Assembly (NCBI GenBank): GCA_021811925.1
Contig: JAKAPY010000035.1
Span: 1 to 12,551 of the forward strand
Reading direction: 5' to 3'
Source: Thermoplasmata archaeon
GTDB taxonomy: Archaea; Thermoplasmatota; Thermoplasmata; Sysuiplasmatales; Sysuiplasmataceae
DNA: 12,551 bases
This document shows, in pieces, positions 6,431 through 12,551 of the stretch. Below the pieces are notes generated by a model. It saw only the letters and a program-made list of their open reading frames with translations, was not told the origin of the DNA and did not search any database. Within the stretch, counting starts at the first letter, position 1. Each line of letters opens with the position of its first letter. Both the position numbers and the translations under genes were made by a program.

Positions 6431-7339
6431 GTGGAGATAGTTTTTCTTGGAACTGGAGCGACTTTGCCTTCCAGGATGAGAAACGTCTCTTCCACCGCAG
6501 TGATTCTGGAAGGTGGTGTTTCACTCTTTGATTGTGGCGAAGGCACTCAGAGACAGCTCATTCTTTCAGGCGTCTCGTTCATGAAGGTAAACTGGATCGT
6601 GTTGTCCCATTTCCATGGTGACCATGTCCTCGGTATTCCAGGACTACTTCAGTCAATGAGTCTTTCGGGCAGGAGAGACGAGCTTGTGTTCTACGGCCCT
6701 GAGGGGACGATCGCATTCATCAAGCATATGATGAAGGTAGGGCGGAGCCCACAGTCTTTTCCCGTTTCTGCCGTGGAAATGAAGGGAGGCGAAAGCAGGC
6801 AAATGGGGGAATACACTTTGAGCTGTGTGAACGCAACTCACAATACTCGGACTCTCTCCTTCAGGCTTGACGGCAAGCCTAGACCTGGCCGATTTTATCC
6901 GAAGAAGGCTATGAAGCTCGGAGTCAAGCCCGGGCCCCTGTTCGGAGCTCTGCAGAAGAACAATCAGGTGAATGTCGAAGGCAGGATTGTAAAGCCCTCG
7001 GAGGTCATGGGAAAACCGAGGCCCGGTCCCTCCATCGGCTATGCGATCGACACCAGGCCGAACAGGGACATCTCTGCCCTGATGAAAGGTGTCGATGTTC
7101 TTATTTTCGATTCGACATTTTCGGCCGATCTGAAAAAGAGGGCTGTGGAAACAGGTCATTCCACCTGCATTGAAGCAGCCACGGTTGCGCAGCGGGCGCG
7201 CGTAGGCCGCCTTTACCTGGACCACATAAGCGCAAGGTACGAAGACATTTCTCCGCTCCTGTCAGAGGCAAGGAAAAAGTTCCCCCGAAGCTATGTGGCG
7301 AAGGATTTCATGAGATATGAAGTGAAACCAAAATCATGA
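6431..7339 (+). CDS. rnz: Ribonuclease Z (tRNA 3' endonuclease)
   Basis: RNase Z cuts the 3' trailer from tRNA precursors, leaving the end ready for CCA addition. The 302 residues are the short, single-domain form of this metallo-beta-lactamase family. Seen: FLGTGATLPS (5-14), DCGEGTQRQL (34-43), the zinc motif SHFHGDHVLGIPGLL (59-73; H60, H62, D64, H65), NATHNT with H137, YAIDTRP (204-210, the bridging aspartate D207), FDSTF (226-230), GHSTCIEAA (242-250, H243), and LDHISARY (263-270, H265). Extra Arg/Lys-Pro-Gly stretches (KPRPGRFYPKK) at 149-159 are usual for archaeal and bacterial enzymes. The start is GTG at 6431, preceded by a G-run 8 nt upstream; the nearby ATG at 6412 is in another frame. 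It is likely co-transcribed with the small zinc protein. Confidence 0.95.
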   Translation: MEIVFLGTGATLPSRMRNVSSTAVILEGGVSLFDCGEGTQRQLILSGVSFMKVNWIVLSHFHGDHVLGIPGLLQSMSLSGRRDELVFYGPEGTIAFIKHMMKVGRSPQSFPVSAVEMKGGESRQMGEYTLSCVNATHNTRTLSFRLDGKPRPGRFYPKKAMKLGVKPGPLFGALQKNNQVNVEGRIVKPSEVMGKPRPGPSIGYAIDTRPNRDISALMKGVDVLIFDSTFSADLKKRAVETGHSTCIEAATVAQRARVGRLYLDHISARYEDISPLLSEARKKFPRSYVAKDFMRYEVKPKS

Positions 7340-7387
7340 CACTGGATTGACTGAAATGGATTGCAGCCTTAATTTTCAGCCCGCATG

Positions 7388-7405
7388 ATATTCTTTAAGG
7401 AATAT
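7388..7405. promoter_or_regulatory. 18-bp palindrome overlapping the SAM synthetase promoter
   Basis: ATATTCTTTAAGGAATAT is an 18-bp inverted repeat with a single mismatched pair, the size and symmetry expected for a dimeric winged-helix or HTH operator. Its right arm runs into the AATATAT that is the best TATA box for the following gene, so a bound protein would block TBP. It may also be chance in an AT-rich promoter. Confidence 0.4.
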
Positions 7406-7408
7406 ATC
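7401..7408 (+). promoter_or_regulatory. Putative TATA box for the SAM synthetase gene
   Basis: AATATATC is centred about 68 nt upstream of the ATG at 7473 and predicts a leader near 42 nt. That leader ends in GAGGGATAATA before the ATG, a fair Shine-Dalgarno sequence, which fits a leadered transcript. A second AT-rich stretch (CTATTAAC, 7421-7428) would give a shorter leader and cannot be excluded. Confidence 0.4.
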
Positions 7409-7472
7409 ACGCGAAAAGGGCTATTAACCTCCATTCAATCAAGCGAACAAACATAATAGCCGAGGGATAATA

Positions 7473-8672
7473 ATGGCAAAGAATATCACTGTCAAAGATC
7501 TGAAGGTCGAGCCCGTCGAGATAGGCGAGACGGAGATGGTTGAGAGAAAGGGGATAGGTCACCCCGACAGCGTGGCAGACGGGATATCGGAACAGGTTAG
7601 CAGGGGCCTGAGCAGATACTATGTTCAGCATTACGGCAGAGTGCTTCATCATAACACGGACGAGTGCCAGGTCGTAGGCGGTCAGTCCATCCCTGCGTTT
7701 GGTGGCGGAAAAGTCACTGAACCGATATACGTACTGCTTGTGGGAAGGGCGACGACCGAGGTCAACGGTGAAAAGATCCCCTTCAAGCGGATTGCGGAGG
7801 AGGCAGCCAGGAATTACCTGAAAAGCACTTTCCACGACCTCGACGTCGACCACGACGTTATCATCGAGACGAAGATAGGTCAGGGCTCAGTGGACCTTCG
7901 CGGTGTATACGAGACCAACAGGCTTCTCGCGAACGACACCAGCTTTGGCGTCGGTTTCGCCCCTTTTTCTGAAGCCGAGACAATCACGCGTGAAGTCGAA
8001 TTCTACATCAATGGCGAAATGAAGAAGATACTTCCTCAGGCCGGCCAGGATGTAAAGGTCATGACCTCGAGACGCGGTAACAAGATTACTGTCACATGCG
8101 CTATTGCGATGGTTGGAAAGAGGATACAGGACAGGGACCACTATCTGAGCGTAAAGGAAGAGATAAGGGAGAAGGTGCTTGACTACGCCCGGAAGTACAC
8201 CAAGAGGGAGGTCGAGGTCTATGTCAATACTGCAGACGACGTGGAGAGCGGTATCTACTACAATACGGTCACCGGCCTCTCAATGGAGAACGGCGACGAT
8301 GGCTCAGTCGGCAGGGGTAACAGGGTAAACGGCCTGATAACACCATTCAGGCCAATGAGTCTGGAGGCCGCTGCGGGCAAGAATCCAGTCACACATGTAG
8401 GCAAACTGTACAATCTTCTTTCACATCAGGCGGCCCACAAGATACACACCGTGGCAGGCGGAGATGTCGTGGAAGTCAACGTCAGGATACTGTCTCAGAT
8501 AGGGAAGCCGATTTCAGAGCCGCTGTCTGCCAATGTCGACCTCGTTATGAGCAACGGAGCCCGCTTCAGCAGGTGGCAGAGGGAAGCGGAAAGCATTTTA
8601 ACAGATTATCTTGATAACATTGACAAGTACGTGACGCAGAGAGTTATCAGGAATGAACTATCTGTATTCTGA
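7473..8672 (+). CDS. mat: S-adenosylmethionine synthetase, archaeal type
   Basis: The enzyme makes S-adenosylmethionine from methionine and ATP. At 399 residues it is the archaeal form (often annotated metK), which is only distantly related to bacterial MetK. Landmarks: MVERKGIGHPDSVADGI (22-38), the HHNTDECQVVGGQ segment (59-71), AFGGGKV (75-81), GQGSVDLRGVYE (136-147), and the highly conserved GDDGSVGRGNRVNGLITP (274-291) followed by RPMSLEAAAGKNPVTHVGK (293-311). The ATG at 7473 follows GAGGGAT at good spacing. The promoter region carries an 18-bp palindrome at the TATA box. The last 20 nt overlap the start of a winged-helix protein gene, so the two are translationally linked. Confidence 0.95.
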   Translation: MAKNITVKDLKVEPVEIGETEMVERKGIGHPDSVADGISEQVSRGLSRYYVQHYGRVLHHNTDECQVVGGQSIPAFGGGKVTEPIYVLLVGRATTEVNGEKIPFKRIAEEAARNYLKSTFHDLDVDHDVIIETKIGQGSVDLRGVYETNRLLANDTSFGVGFAPFSEAETITREVEFYINGEMKKILPQAGQDVKVMTSRRGNKITVTCAIAMVGKRIQDRDHYLSVKEEIREKVLDYARKYTKREVEVYVNTADDVESGIYYNTVTGLSMENGDDGSVGRGNRVNGLITPFRPMSLEAAAGKNPVTHVGKLYNLLSHQAAHKIHTVAGGDVVEVNVRILSQIGKPISEPLSANVDLVMSNGARFSRWQREAESILTDYLDNIDKYVTQRVIRNELSVF

Positions 8673-9258
8673 ACTCAGCCACGAGAAAGATGAGTCGCAC
8701 AAGGGCCCCAGAAGGAAATTCGGGGCCTTCCATTTCTACAGGGCCCTGAATGAAATTGCCGGGGCCGGAAGGATAGGCAGGGCAAGAATTTCTGAAGCGA
8801 TAGGAATTGGTGAAGGAAGCGCGCGAACGCTTCTGGACGGTCTCGAGCATGATTCCCTTATAAAAAGGAACAATGCTGGCATTGTTCTGACAGAAAAGGG
8901 CAGGAAGGTTGTCGAGGGATTTCCCTTCAGCATGAGGGGAATCAGGGGATCAGCACTTTCGACGGGCCCATTCTCAACTCTCGCCGTGATAAGGGGAAGA
9001 GCACACAAGGTCACAAACGGGATTCTGCAACGTGATGAGGCAATCAGGAACGGTGGAACAGGAGCCATTACAATGATTGTGAAGGGTTCGGACCTTTTCC
9101 TTCCTCCTGACTTGAGCCTGGCTGATGATGGGGCTGCGAGCCACTCTGCTTTTTCCTTGCTTGGGGCACGTGACGGCGACGCGGTCATCATTGGTTCGGG
9201 CAAAACCGCGATACTTGCAGAGCAGGCAACATTCTTCGCAGTGAGCACACTGCTCTGA
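8653..9258 (+). CDS. Winged-helix DNA-binding protein, DUF4443-like
   Basis: This 201-residue protein has an N-terminal winged helix-turn-helix at about 25-90 (RISEAIGIGEGSARTLLDGL as the HTH, then IKRNNAGIVLTEKG as the wing) and a C-terminal alpha/beta domain at about 107-201. The C-terminal domain contains RAHKVTNGILQRDEAIRNGG (116-135) and DGDAVIIGSGKTAILAEQA (174-192), the pattern of the archaeal DUF4443 family as I recall it. It is likely a transcription regulator whose second domain senses a small molecule; the ligand is unknown. It starts at an ATG inside the last 20 nt of the SAM synthetase gene, with a poor ribosome site of its own, so its translation probably depends on that gene. 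This raises the possibility that it regulates methionine or SAM metabolism. Confidence 0.72.
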   Translation: MNYLYSELSHEKDESHKGPRRKFGAFHFYRALNEIAGAGRIGRARISEAIGIGEGSARTLLDGLEHDSLIKRNNAGIVLTEKGRKVVEGFPFSMRGIRGSALSTGPFSTLAVIRGRAHKVTNGILQRDEAIRNGGTGAITMIVKGSDLFLPPDLSLADDGAASHSAFSLLGARDGDAVIIGSGKTAILAEQATFFAVSTLL

Positions 9259-9273
9259 CCGCCTCTGGATACT

Positions 9274-9281
9274 GATATATA
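9274..9281 (+). promoter_or_regulatory. TATA box for the surface protein / ECF operon
   Basis: GATATATA lies about 48 nt upstream of the ATG at 9326 and predicts transcription from about 9304, giving a leader near 22 nt. It sits in the 67-nt gap after the winged-helix gene and supports an independent promoter for the transport operon. Confidence 0.5.
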
Positions 9282-9296
9282 CATGCAGGCAATTCA

Positions 9297-9317
9297 AGTT
9301 GGATAATACATCCAACT
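9297..9317. promoter_or_regulatory. Perfect 8-bp inverted repeat at the predicted transcription start
   Basis: AGTTGGAT and ATCCAACT are perfect 8-bp arms around the spacer AATAC. The repeat straddles the transcription start predicted from the TATA box at 9274-9281 and ends 8 nt before the ATG. It could be an operator blocking initiation or a short 5' hairpin next to the ribosome site GTGAT. Confidence 0.5.
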
Positions 9318-9325
9318 GTGATTCT

Positions 9326-11323
9326 ATGAAGTTCCTAAAGCTGCCGGTCGCACTACTCGCCGTTATGGTCCTTTTTGCCGGCGCGGCATTGCCAGGGAGA
9401 GCGGGTATCAATGGCATATATGGAGGAAATGTATCTGCTCCACAGGCCTCTGCGAGTGGAGAGGCCTCACTCCTTGTTTCTCTTCCAAACGGCACAAGTT
9501 ACTGGTTTTACGGACAGCAGGCATTATATCACACTGCCTTCAACCTTACACTTGCGGCTGCATCATATTTCGGCATAAGCCTGAATTACAGCCTGTACCC
9601 GAGTTACGGCCCGGAGATGAACGAGTTTGGCGGGTATTGGAACAGCAATTCAACTACTGTCTTCACCGGACCCTACTGGCTCCTTTGGTTGTGGAATTCC
9701 AGCGATGAGTCATGGTCCCTCAGCAATCTTGGGGTAGGCTCTGTAAACACGTCGGCTGTTTCCTCCGTTGCATGGAGTTATTCGCTCCTCAGCCCAACTA
9801 CAGGAAACCCGTACATGGCACCGCAGCAGACACCCCTGGATCCCATGGCCGTTCCCTCTCTGCGCGGGAGTTCAGATGGCAGCGGATATGGCGCTGTGTT
9901 CACCGATCAATCGGTTCAGGTGCCGAGCGGTCATTTGTCATGGACAGCTTCCAGTGGAGGCAGCCCAATTGACATTCAGCCGGTAGATTCAAACGGCCTT
10001 TCGTATTATGTCACCGACGGTTCAAACGGCACATCCGCTGTGCTTGCATACAATGACTACGGAATGCAGGTATGGCATGCAACGATAGGCAGCATAGGTT
10101 ACCAGCTCTCGTCCCCACTGCTTGCAGACGGCACCGCATTCATTTCAAGCAGTGATGGGAACATATACGCTCTCAACGCCTCCAATGGCAAGCATGTATT
10201 CGAGATCGGGCATGTTTCATCTTCCTCGTACGGACTCACCGGTTCTCCTGTGCTCGGACAGGAAGGGTTCTATTTGCTCAACCCCAATGGTAGCCTTGAC
10301 TATTACAGTTTCAACGGGACACTTTACTGGTCCGTGGCCATTGGCGGGAGCAGCTACTATTTCACACCCGCCCTGTTCAACAACACTGTTTATGCGTTTG
10401 GAAAGCAGGCCGGCAGCAACGCACTCTACCTGCTGAACTCCAGCAGCGGCGCAACAGAGAGCATTGTCCCTGTAAACGGCATCGTCTATGGGAGCCCTTC
10501 CGTCTCATTTGGAAGGCTTGTTTTCATTTCATCCCTGAAATCGCAATCGGGTGCAGGGTACGGCAACGTAACTGTGCACTGCCTCAGCGCCGATGGAAGC
10601 AGGTGGCTCTGGAACTACTCGGCTGGCCAGTCGCCAGGCGCTCCTTCGAGCACCGTCCTGACACCGTCATTGGTGATATTCAGCTCTGGCGGAAAACTGG
10701 TGGAATTGAATTCATCCAACGGGAAACAGGTCTGGAACATATCTTTCGTGAGTCAGTTTGCCTCTCCTTCTCCTTATGCAGCACGCGGCTTCATAGCAGC
10801 TTCCACCAATTCCAACTCATCCTCTCTACATATCTTCTCAATGTCTGGATCACCGGTCTGGAACTTCACTCCCAAAATCGGAAATGATACCTCACTCTCA
10901 TCGCCTGTGTTCAACTCCACAACTGTATTCTGGGCCGACGATTCCGGCCACATGTATGCATTCCAGAAACTCGACGTAATAAATTTCAGTTACACCCAGC
11001 ATTCGGGAACAGTCGACTTCACCTCGCTCCTGAACAGCAACGTAAAGGGGGCGGTCAATTTCACATGGTCGATTGCAGGTCATACATCCTATGGCAGAAA
11101 TGTGTCTTACAGTTTCACAGGCAACGGCAATTACTCGGTCACGGTCACAATTACTTACTCGAACGGGACGGTTGCTTCAAGCAGCGCTGACATACGTGTG
11201 AACTCTGTGAGTCCGAATGTTTTCGGAGAACTTGTCACTATAGCCGAACTGCTTGCATTACCGATTGCGATCATAGTTGCGGCGGGTGTTTTTGTATGGA
11301 GGCGCCGCAGGAGATCCGGTTGA
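9326..11323 (+). CDS. Membrane-anchored surface glycoprotein: DUF4430-like domain, beta-propeller, PKD-like domain
   Basis: The 665-residue protein is exported and anchored by its C-terminus. Parts in order: signal peptide 1 to about 27 (hydrophobic PVALLAVMVLFAGAAL); a DUF4430-like domain at about 47-153, with the diagnostic end GPYWLLWLWNSSDESW then VSSVAWSYS; a beta-propeller of PQQ/WD-like blades at about 185-547 with repeats such as GNIYALNASNGKHVFEI and GKLVELNSSNGKQVWNI; a PKD-like beta-sandwich at about 550-628 (GNGNYSVTVTITYSNGTV); a membrane helix at about 634-657; and a cytoplasmic RRRRR tail. About 26 N-x-S/T sequons make it a likely heavily glycosylated protein. DUF4430 is the transcobalamin-type ligand-binding domain. 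With the ECF genes starting 2 nt after its stop, it is probably the extracellular capture subunit. The ATG at 9326 is preferred over an upstream TTG (9299) that lies inside the hairpin. Exact blade number is uncertain. Confidence 0.75.
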   Translation: MKFLKLPVALLAVMVLFAGAALPGRAGINGIYGGNVSAPQASASGEASLLVSLPNGTSYWFYGQQALYHTAFNLTLAAASYFGISLNYSLYPSYGPEMNEFGGYWNSNSTTVFTGPYWLLWLWNSSDESWSLSNLGVGSVNTSAVSSVAWSYSLLSPTTGNPYMAPQQTPLDPMAVPSLRGSSDGSGYGAVFTDQSVQVPSGHLSWTASSGGSPIDIQPVDSNGLSYYVTDGSNGTSAVLAYNDYGMQVWHATIGSIGYQLSSPLLADGTAFISSSDGNIYALNASNGKHVFEIGHVSSSSYGLTGSPVLGQEGFYLLNPNGSLDYYSFNGTLYWSVAIGGSSYYFTPALFNNTVYAFGKQAGSNALYLLNSSSGATESIVPVNGIVYGSPSVSFGRLVFISSLKSQSGAGYGNVTVHCLSADGSRWLWNYSAGQSPGAPSSTVLTPSLVIFSSGGKLVELNSSNGKQVWNISFVSQFASPSPYAARGFIAASTNSNSSSLHIFSMSGSPVWNFTPKIGNDTSLSSPVFNSTTVFWADDSGHMYAFQKLDVINFSYTQHSGTVDFTSLLNSNVKGAVNFTWSIAGHTSYGRNVSYSFTGNGNYSVTVTITYSNGTVASSSADIRVNSVSPNVFGELVTIAELLALPIAIIVAAGVFVWRRRRRSG

Positions 11324-11325
11324 GA

Positions 11326-12222
11326 ATGAAGTTCATTTTCAAAAACAGGCCCGGCATGCTTTCTTCACTGAATGAGATTTCCAGGATATTCTTCTTCCTG
11401 ACACTTTTTTTCCTCTCCGTTCTCTTCTCCAACATTACTCTGCAGCTAACAATACTCTTTGCAGCGCTGCTGGTTGCCCTGAGTGCGGGCGTCCTCGTAG
11501 AATCTCTATCATTTGCTAAGTATGTTCTCTTCTTCTCCGCTCTCCTGTCCATCATATCCGTTCTCGTTGCTCCCGGAGGAACACTGCTTTACCAGCTTTC
11601 ATTCGTAAGGATAACAACCTCTCCCCTGCTGTTTTCATTTTCAATGCTGGTCCGCATGCTGAGTTCAGTGATTTCCCTCAACCTGCTTCTTCTTGCCGTC
11701 AACCCGGATGCAACGATTGCATTTATCTCAAGGTTCGGGACAAAGACCGCGGCCTCCCTTCTCGTCGCGAGCCGCCTGCTGCCTGTCCTTACAAACGAGG
11801 GGGATGAGGTGATACAGGCTTTTGAGGCGCGAGGCATTTCCATCAGGCAGGGGAGTTTCAGGCAGAGATTGAAGTCAGCATCCAGGATTGTTTTCCCTCT
11901 TCTTTACAGCACAATGGACAGATCGATATCGGTGGCGGAGGCGATGGAAGCCAGGGGATTTCCGCGAAAATGGAAGAGGAAGAAATATTTCTTTTCCCCG
12001 GTTGATTACTGCCAGATTTCAGTTTCAGCGGTCGCAGTTGGCTCCGCACTACTCCTCTCTTTGTTTGGCATCGGAATGTCAAACTATTATGGCCATTCCT
12101 CCATAGGCATCCAGCTGCCTGTGGCTGTACTCTTTGTTCTCCTGACCTTTCCTTTTGTCCCTCTCATAGGGAGGTGGTCATATAATCCGGGCAAGGAATC
12201 TGAGTTTCAGGTACAATACTAG
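11326..12222 (+). CDS. ecfT: ECF transporter transmembrane T component
   Basis: EcfT is the membrane scaffold that links a substrate-binding S protein to the paired ATPases of energy-coupling-factor importers. The 298 residues contain hydrophobic helices at about 20-38, 41-58, 64-82, 100-125, 232-251 and 264-282. A long cytoplasmic segment carries the two hallmark Ala-Arg-Gly motifs, QAFEARGI (164-171) and EAMEARGF (205-212), which form the coupling helices that dock on the ATPases. I chose the ATG at 11326, two nt after the surface protein stop and behind GGAGATCC (11310-11317). An in-frame ATG at 11296 would add ten residues and overlap the previous gene. The 3' end overlaps the ATPase gene by about 41 nt. 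No S component is visible in the window, so the substrate is not defined by this gene. Confidence 0.88.
   Translation: MKFIFKNRPGMLSSLNEISRIFFFLTLFFLSVLFSNITLQLTILFAALLVALSAGVLVESLSFAKYVLFFSALLSIISVLVAPGGTLLYQLSFVRITTSPLLFSFSMLVRMLSSVISLNLLLLAVNPDATIAFISRFGTKTAASLLVASRLLPVLTNEGDEVIQAFEARGISIRQGSFRQRLKSASRIVFPLLYSTMDRSISVAEAMEARGFPRKWKRKKYFFSPVDYCQISVSAVAVGSALLLSLFGIGMSNYYGHSSIGIQLPVAVLFVLLTFPFVPLIGRWSYNPGKESEFQVQY
12170..12176 (+). promoter_or_regulatory. Perfect Shine-Dalgarno sequence before an AUA/AUC start
   Basis: GGAGGTG is fully complementary to the archaeal 16S rRNA 3' end. It lies 5 nt before ATA (12182) and 8 nt before ATC (12185) in the reading frame of the ECF ATPase, and decides where that gene begins because no ATG, GTG or TTG is available. 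Confidence 0.6.
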
Positions 12223-12551
12223 CAACAGGGATTCCCTGTCAGTAGAAACGCTTGATATCGAGGGTGGCGCAACATTTGTATTTGGCAGAACGGGCAGCGG
12301 GAAGACAACTCTCCTGCGCTGCATGAATGGCCTCATACCTCACTACTACGGAGGCAAAATGCGAGGGAGGATGATGGTGGATGGCCTCGATACGAGAGAG
12401 AACAAGCCCAGAATCATATCCGAGCACGTCGGAACAGTCTTTCAGGATCCCGAAAACCAGTTCCTAATGCTGACCGTGTCAGAGGAGATTGCCTTCGGTT
12501 TGCGCAATGCCGGGCTTGAGGAGAGCGAAGTGTCTTCGATGACCAGATCGG
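12182..12551 (+). CDS. ecfA: ECF transporter ATP-binding component (3' end off the edge)
   Basis: This is the first 123 residues of an ABC ATPase of the EcfA/CbiO group, which powers the ECF importer with EcfT. It reads xIRARNLSFRYN at the N-terminus, the usual opening strand with its A-loop aromatic (Y), then Walker A FGRTGSGKTTLLRCMNGLIP and the Q-loop region GTVFQDPENQFLMLTVSEEIAFGL, the last being typical of EcfA (FQNPDNQ..TVxEDVAFG). The signature motif and Walker B lie beyond the edge. The frame is closed upstream by TAG at 12167 and has no ATG, GTG or TTG before Walker A, so the start must be unusual. ATA at 12182 is my choice because a perfect Shine-Dalgarno lies 5 nt before it and the product then aligns with MIRxxNLSFRY proteins. 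It overlaps ecfT by 41 nt. Confidence 0.82.
   Translation, partial: MIRARNLSFRYNTSNRDSLSVETLDIEGGATFVFGRTGSGKTTLLRCMNGLIPHYYGGKMRGRMMVDGLDTRENKPRIISEHVGTVFQDPENQFLMLTVSEEIAFGLRNAGLEESEVSSMTRS

Noticed and set aside
6653..7225. Long minus-strand frame opposite RNase Z
   Set aside because: RNase Z has all its catalytic motifs on the plus strand; the opposite frame has none and reflects codon bias.
9299..9325. TTG as an upstream start of the surface protein
   Set aside because: It falls inside the perfect inverted repeat near the predicted transcription start and would put nine polar residues before a normal signal peptide that starts at the ATG.
9259..9325. Cobalamin riboswitch before the transport operon
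   Set aside because: The 67-nt gap is too short and shows no B12-box-like sequence; only the simple inverted repeat is there.
8736..9495. Minus-strand frames opposite the winged-helix gene and the surface protein start
   Set aside because: They cross a promoter and two well-supported plus-strand genes and lack domain features.

Overview
The window looks like a chromosomal piece of a Thermoplasmata-type euryarchaeon with roughly 50% GC. The supporting genes are a geranylgeranyl-lipid reductase very like the Thermoplasma enzyme, an archaeal DnaG, a LonB-family ATPase, the archaeal type of S-adenosylmethionine synthetase and an archaeal RNase Z. TATA boxes sit at archaeal spacing, some giving leaderless or short-leader transcripts. 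The assignment rests on recalled family features; no search was run. I see no tRNA, rRNA, insertion sequence, CRISPR array or origin.

Layout, left to right. (1) 1-1681, minus strand: the 5' part of aspS (aspartyl-tRNA synthetase, running off the left edge), then the digeranylgeranylglycerophospholipid reductase gene. (2) 1885-2322, plus strand: a RimI/Ard1-like GNAT acetyltransferase that meets the next operon stop-to-stop. (3) 2323-5173, minus strand: dnaG followed 13 nt later by a LonB-like AAA+ ATPase that has lost its protease domain and carries a zinc ribbon. (4) 5397-6044, minus strand: rpe, with a TTG start. (5) 6163-7339, plus strand: a 73-residue zinc-binding protein from a probably leaderless transcript, then RNase Z. 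(6) 7473-9258, plus strand: S-adenosylmethionine synthetase overlapping by 20 nt a winged-helix protein with a DUF4443-like C-terminus. (7) 9326-12551, plus strand: a tightly packed transport operon made of a large glycosylated surface protein, an ECF T component and an ECF ATPase that runs off the right edge.

Regions 1 to 5 are housekeeping: translation, membrane lipid saturation, replication or RNA turnover, pentose phosphates and tRNA 3' processing. The most interesting part is region 7. There a surface protein with a DUF4430-like (transcobalamin-type) N-terminus, a beta-propeller and a membrane anchor is coupled to an energy-coupling-factor transporter, which suggests an extracellular capture device for a vitamin or corrinoid. 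The ATPase gene of this operon has no ATG, GTG or TTG start, although a perfect Shine-Dalgarno sequence precedes an AUA/AUC pair. Other points worth a second look are the protease-less LonB next to dnaG, palindromes in the promoters of the SAM synthetase and surface-protein genes, a hairpin in front of RNase Z, and a solitary CRISPR-repeat-like sequence in the lipid reductase promoter.
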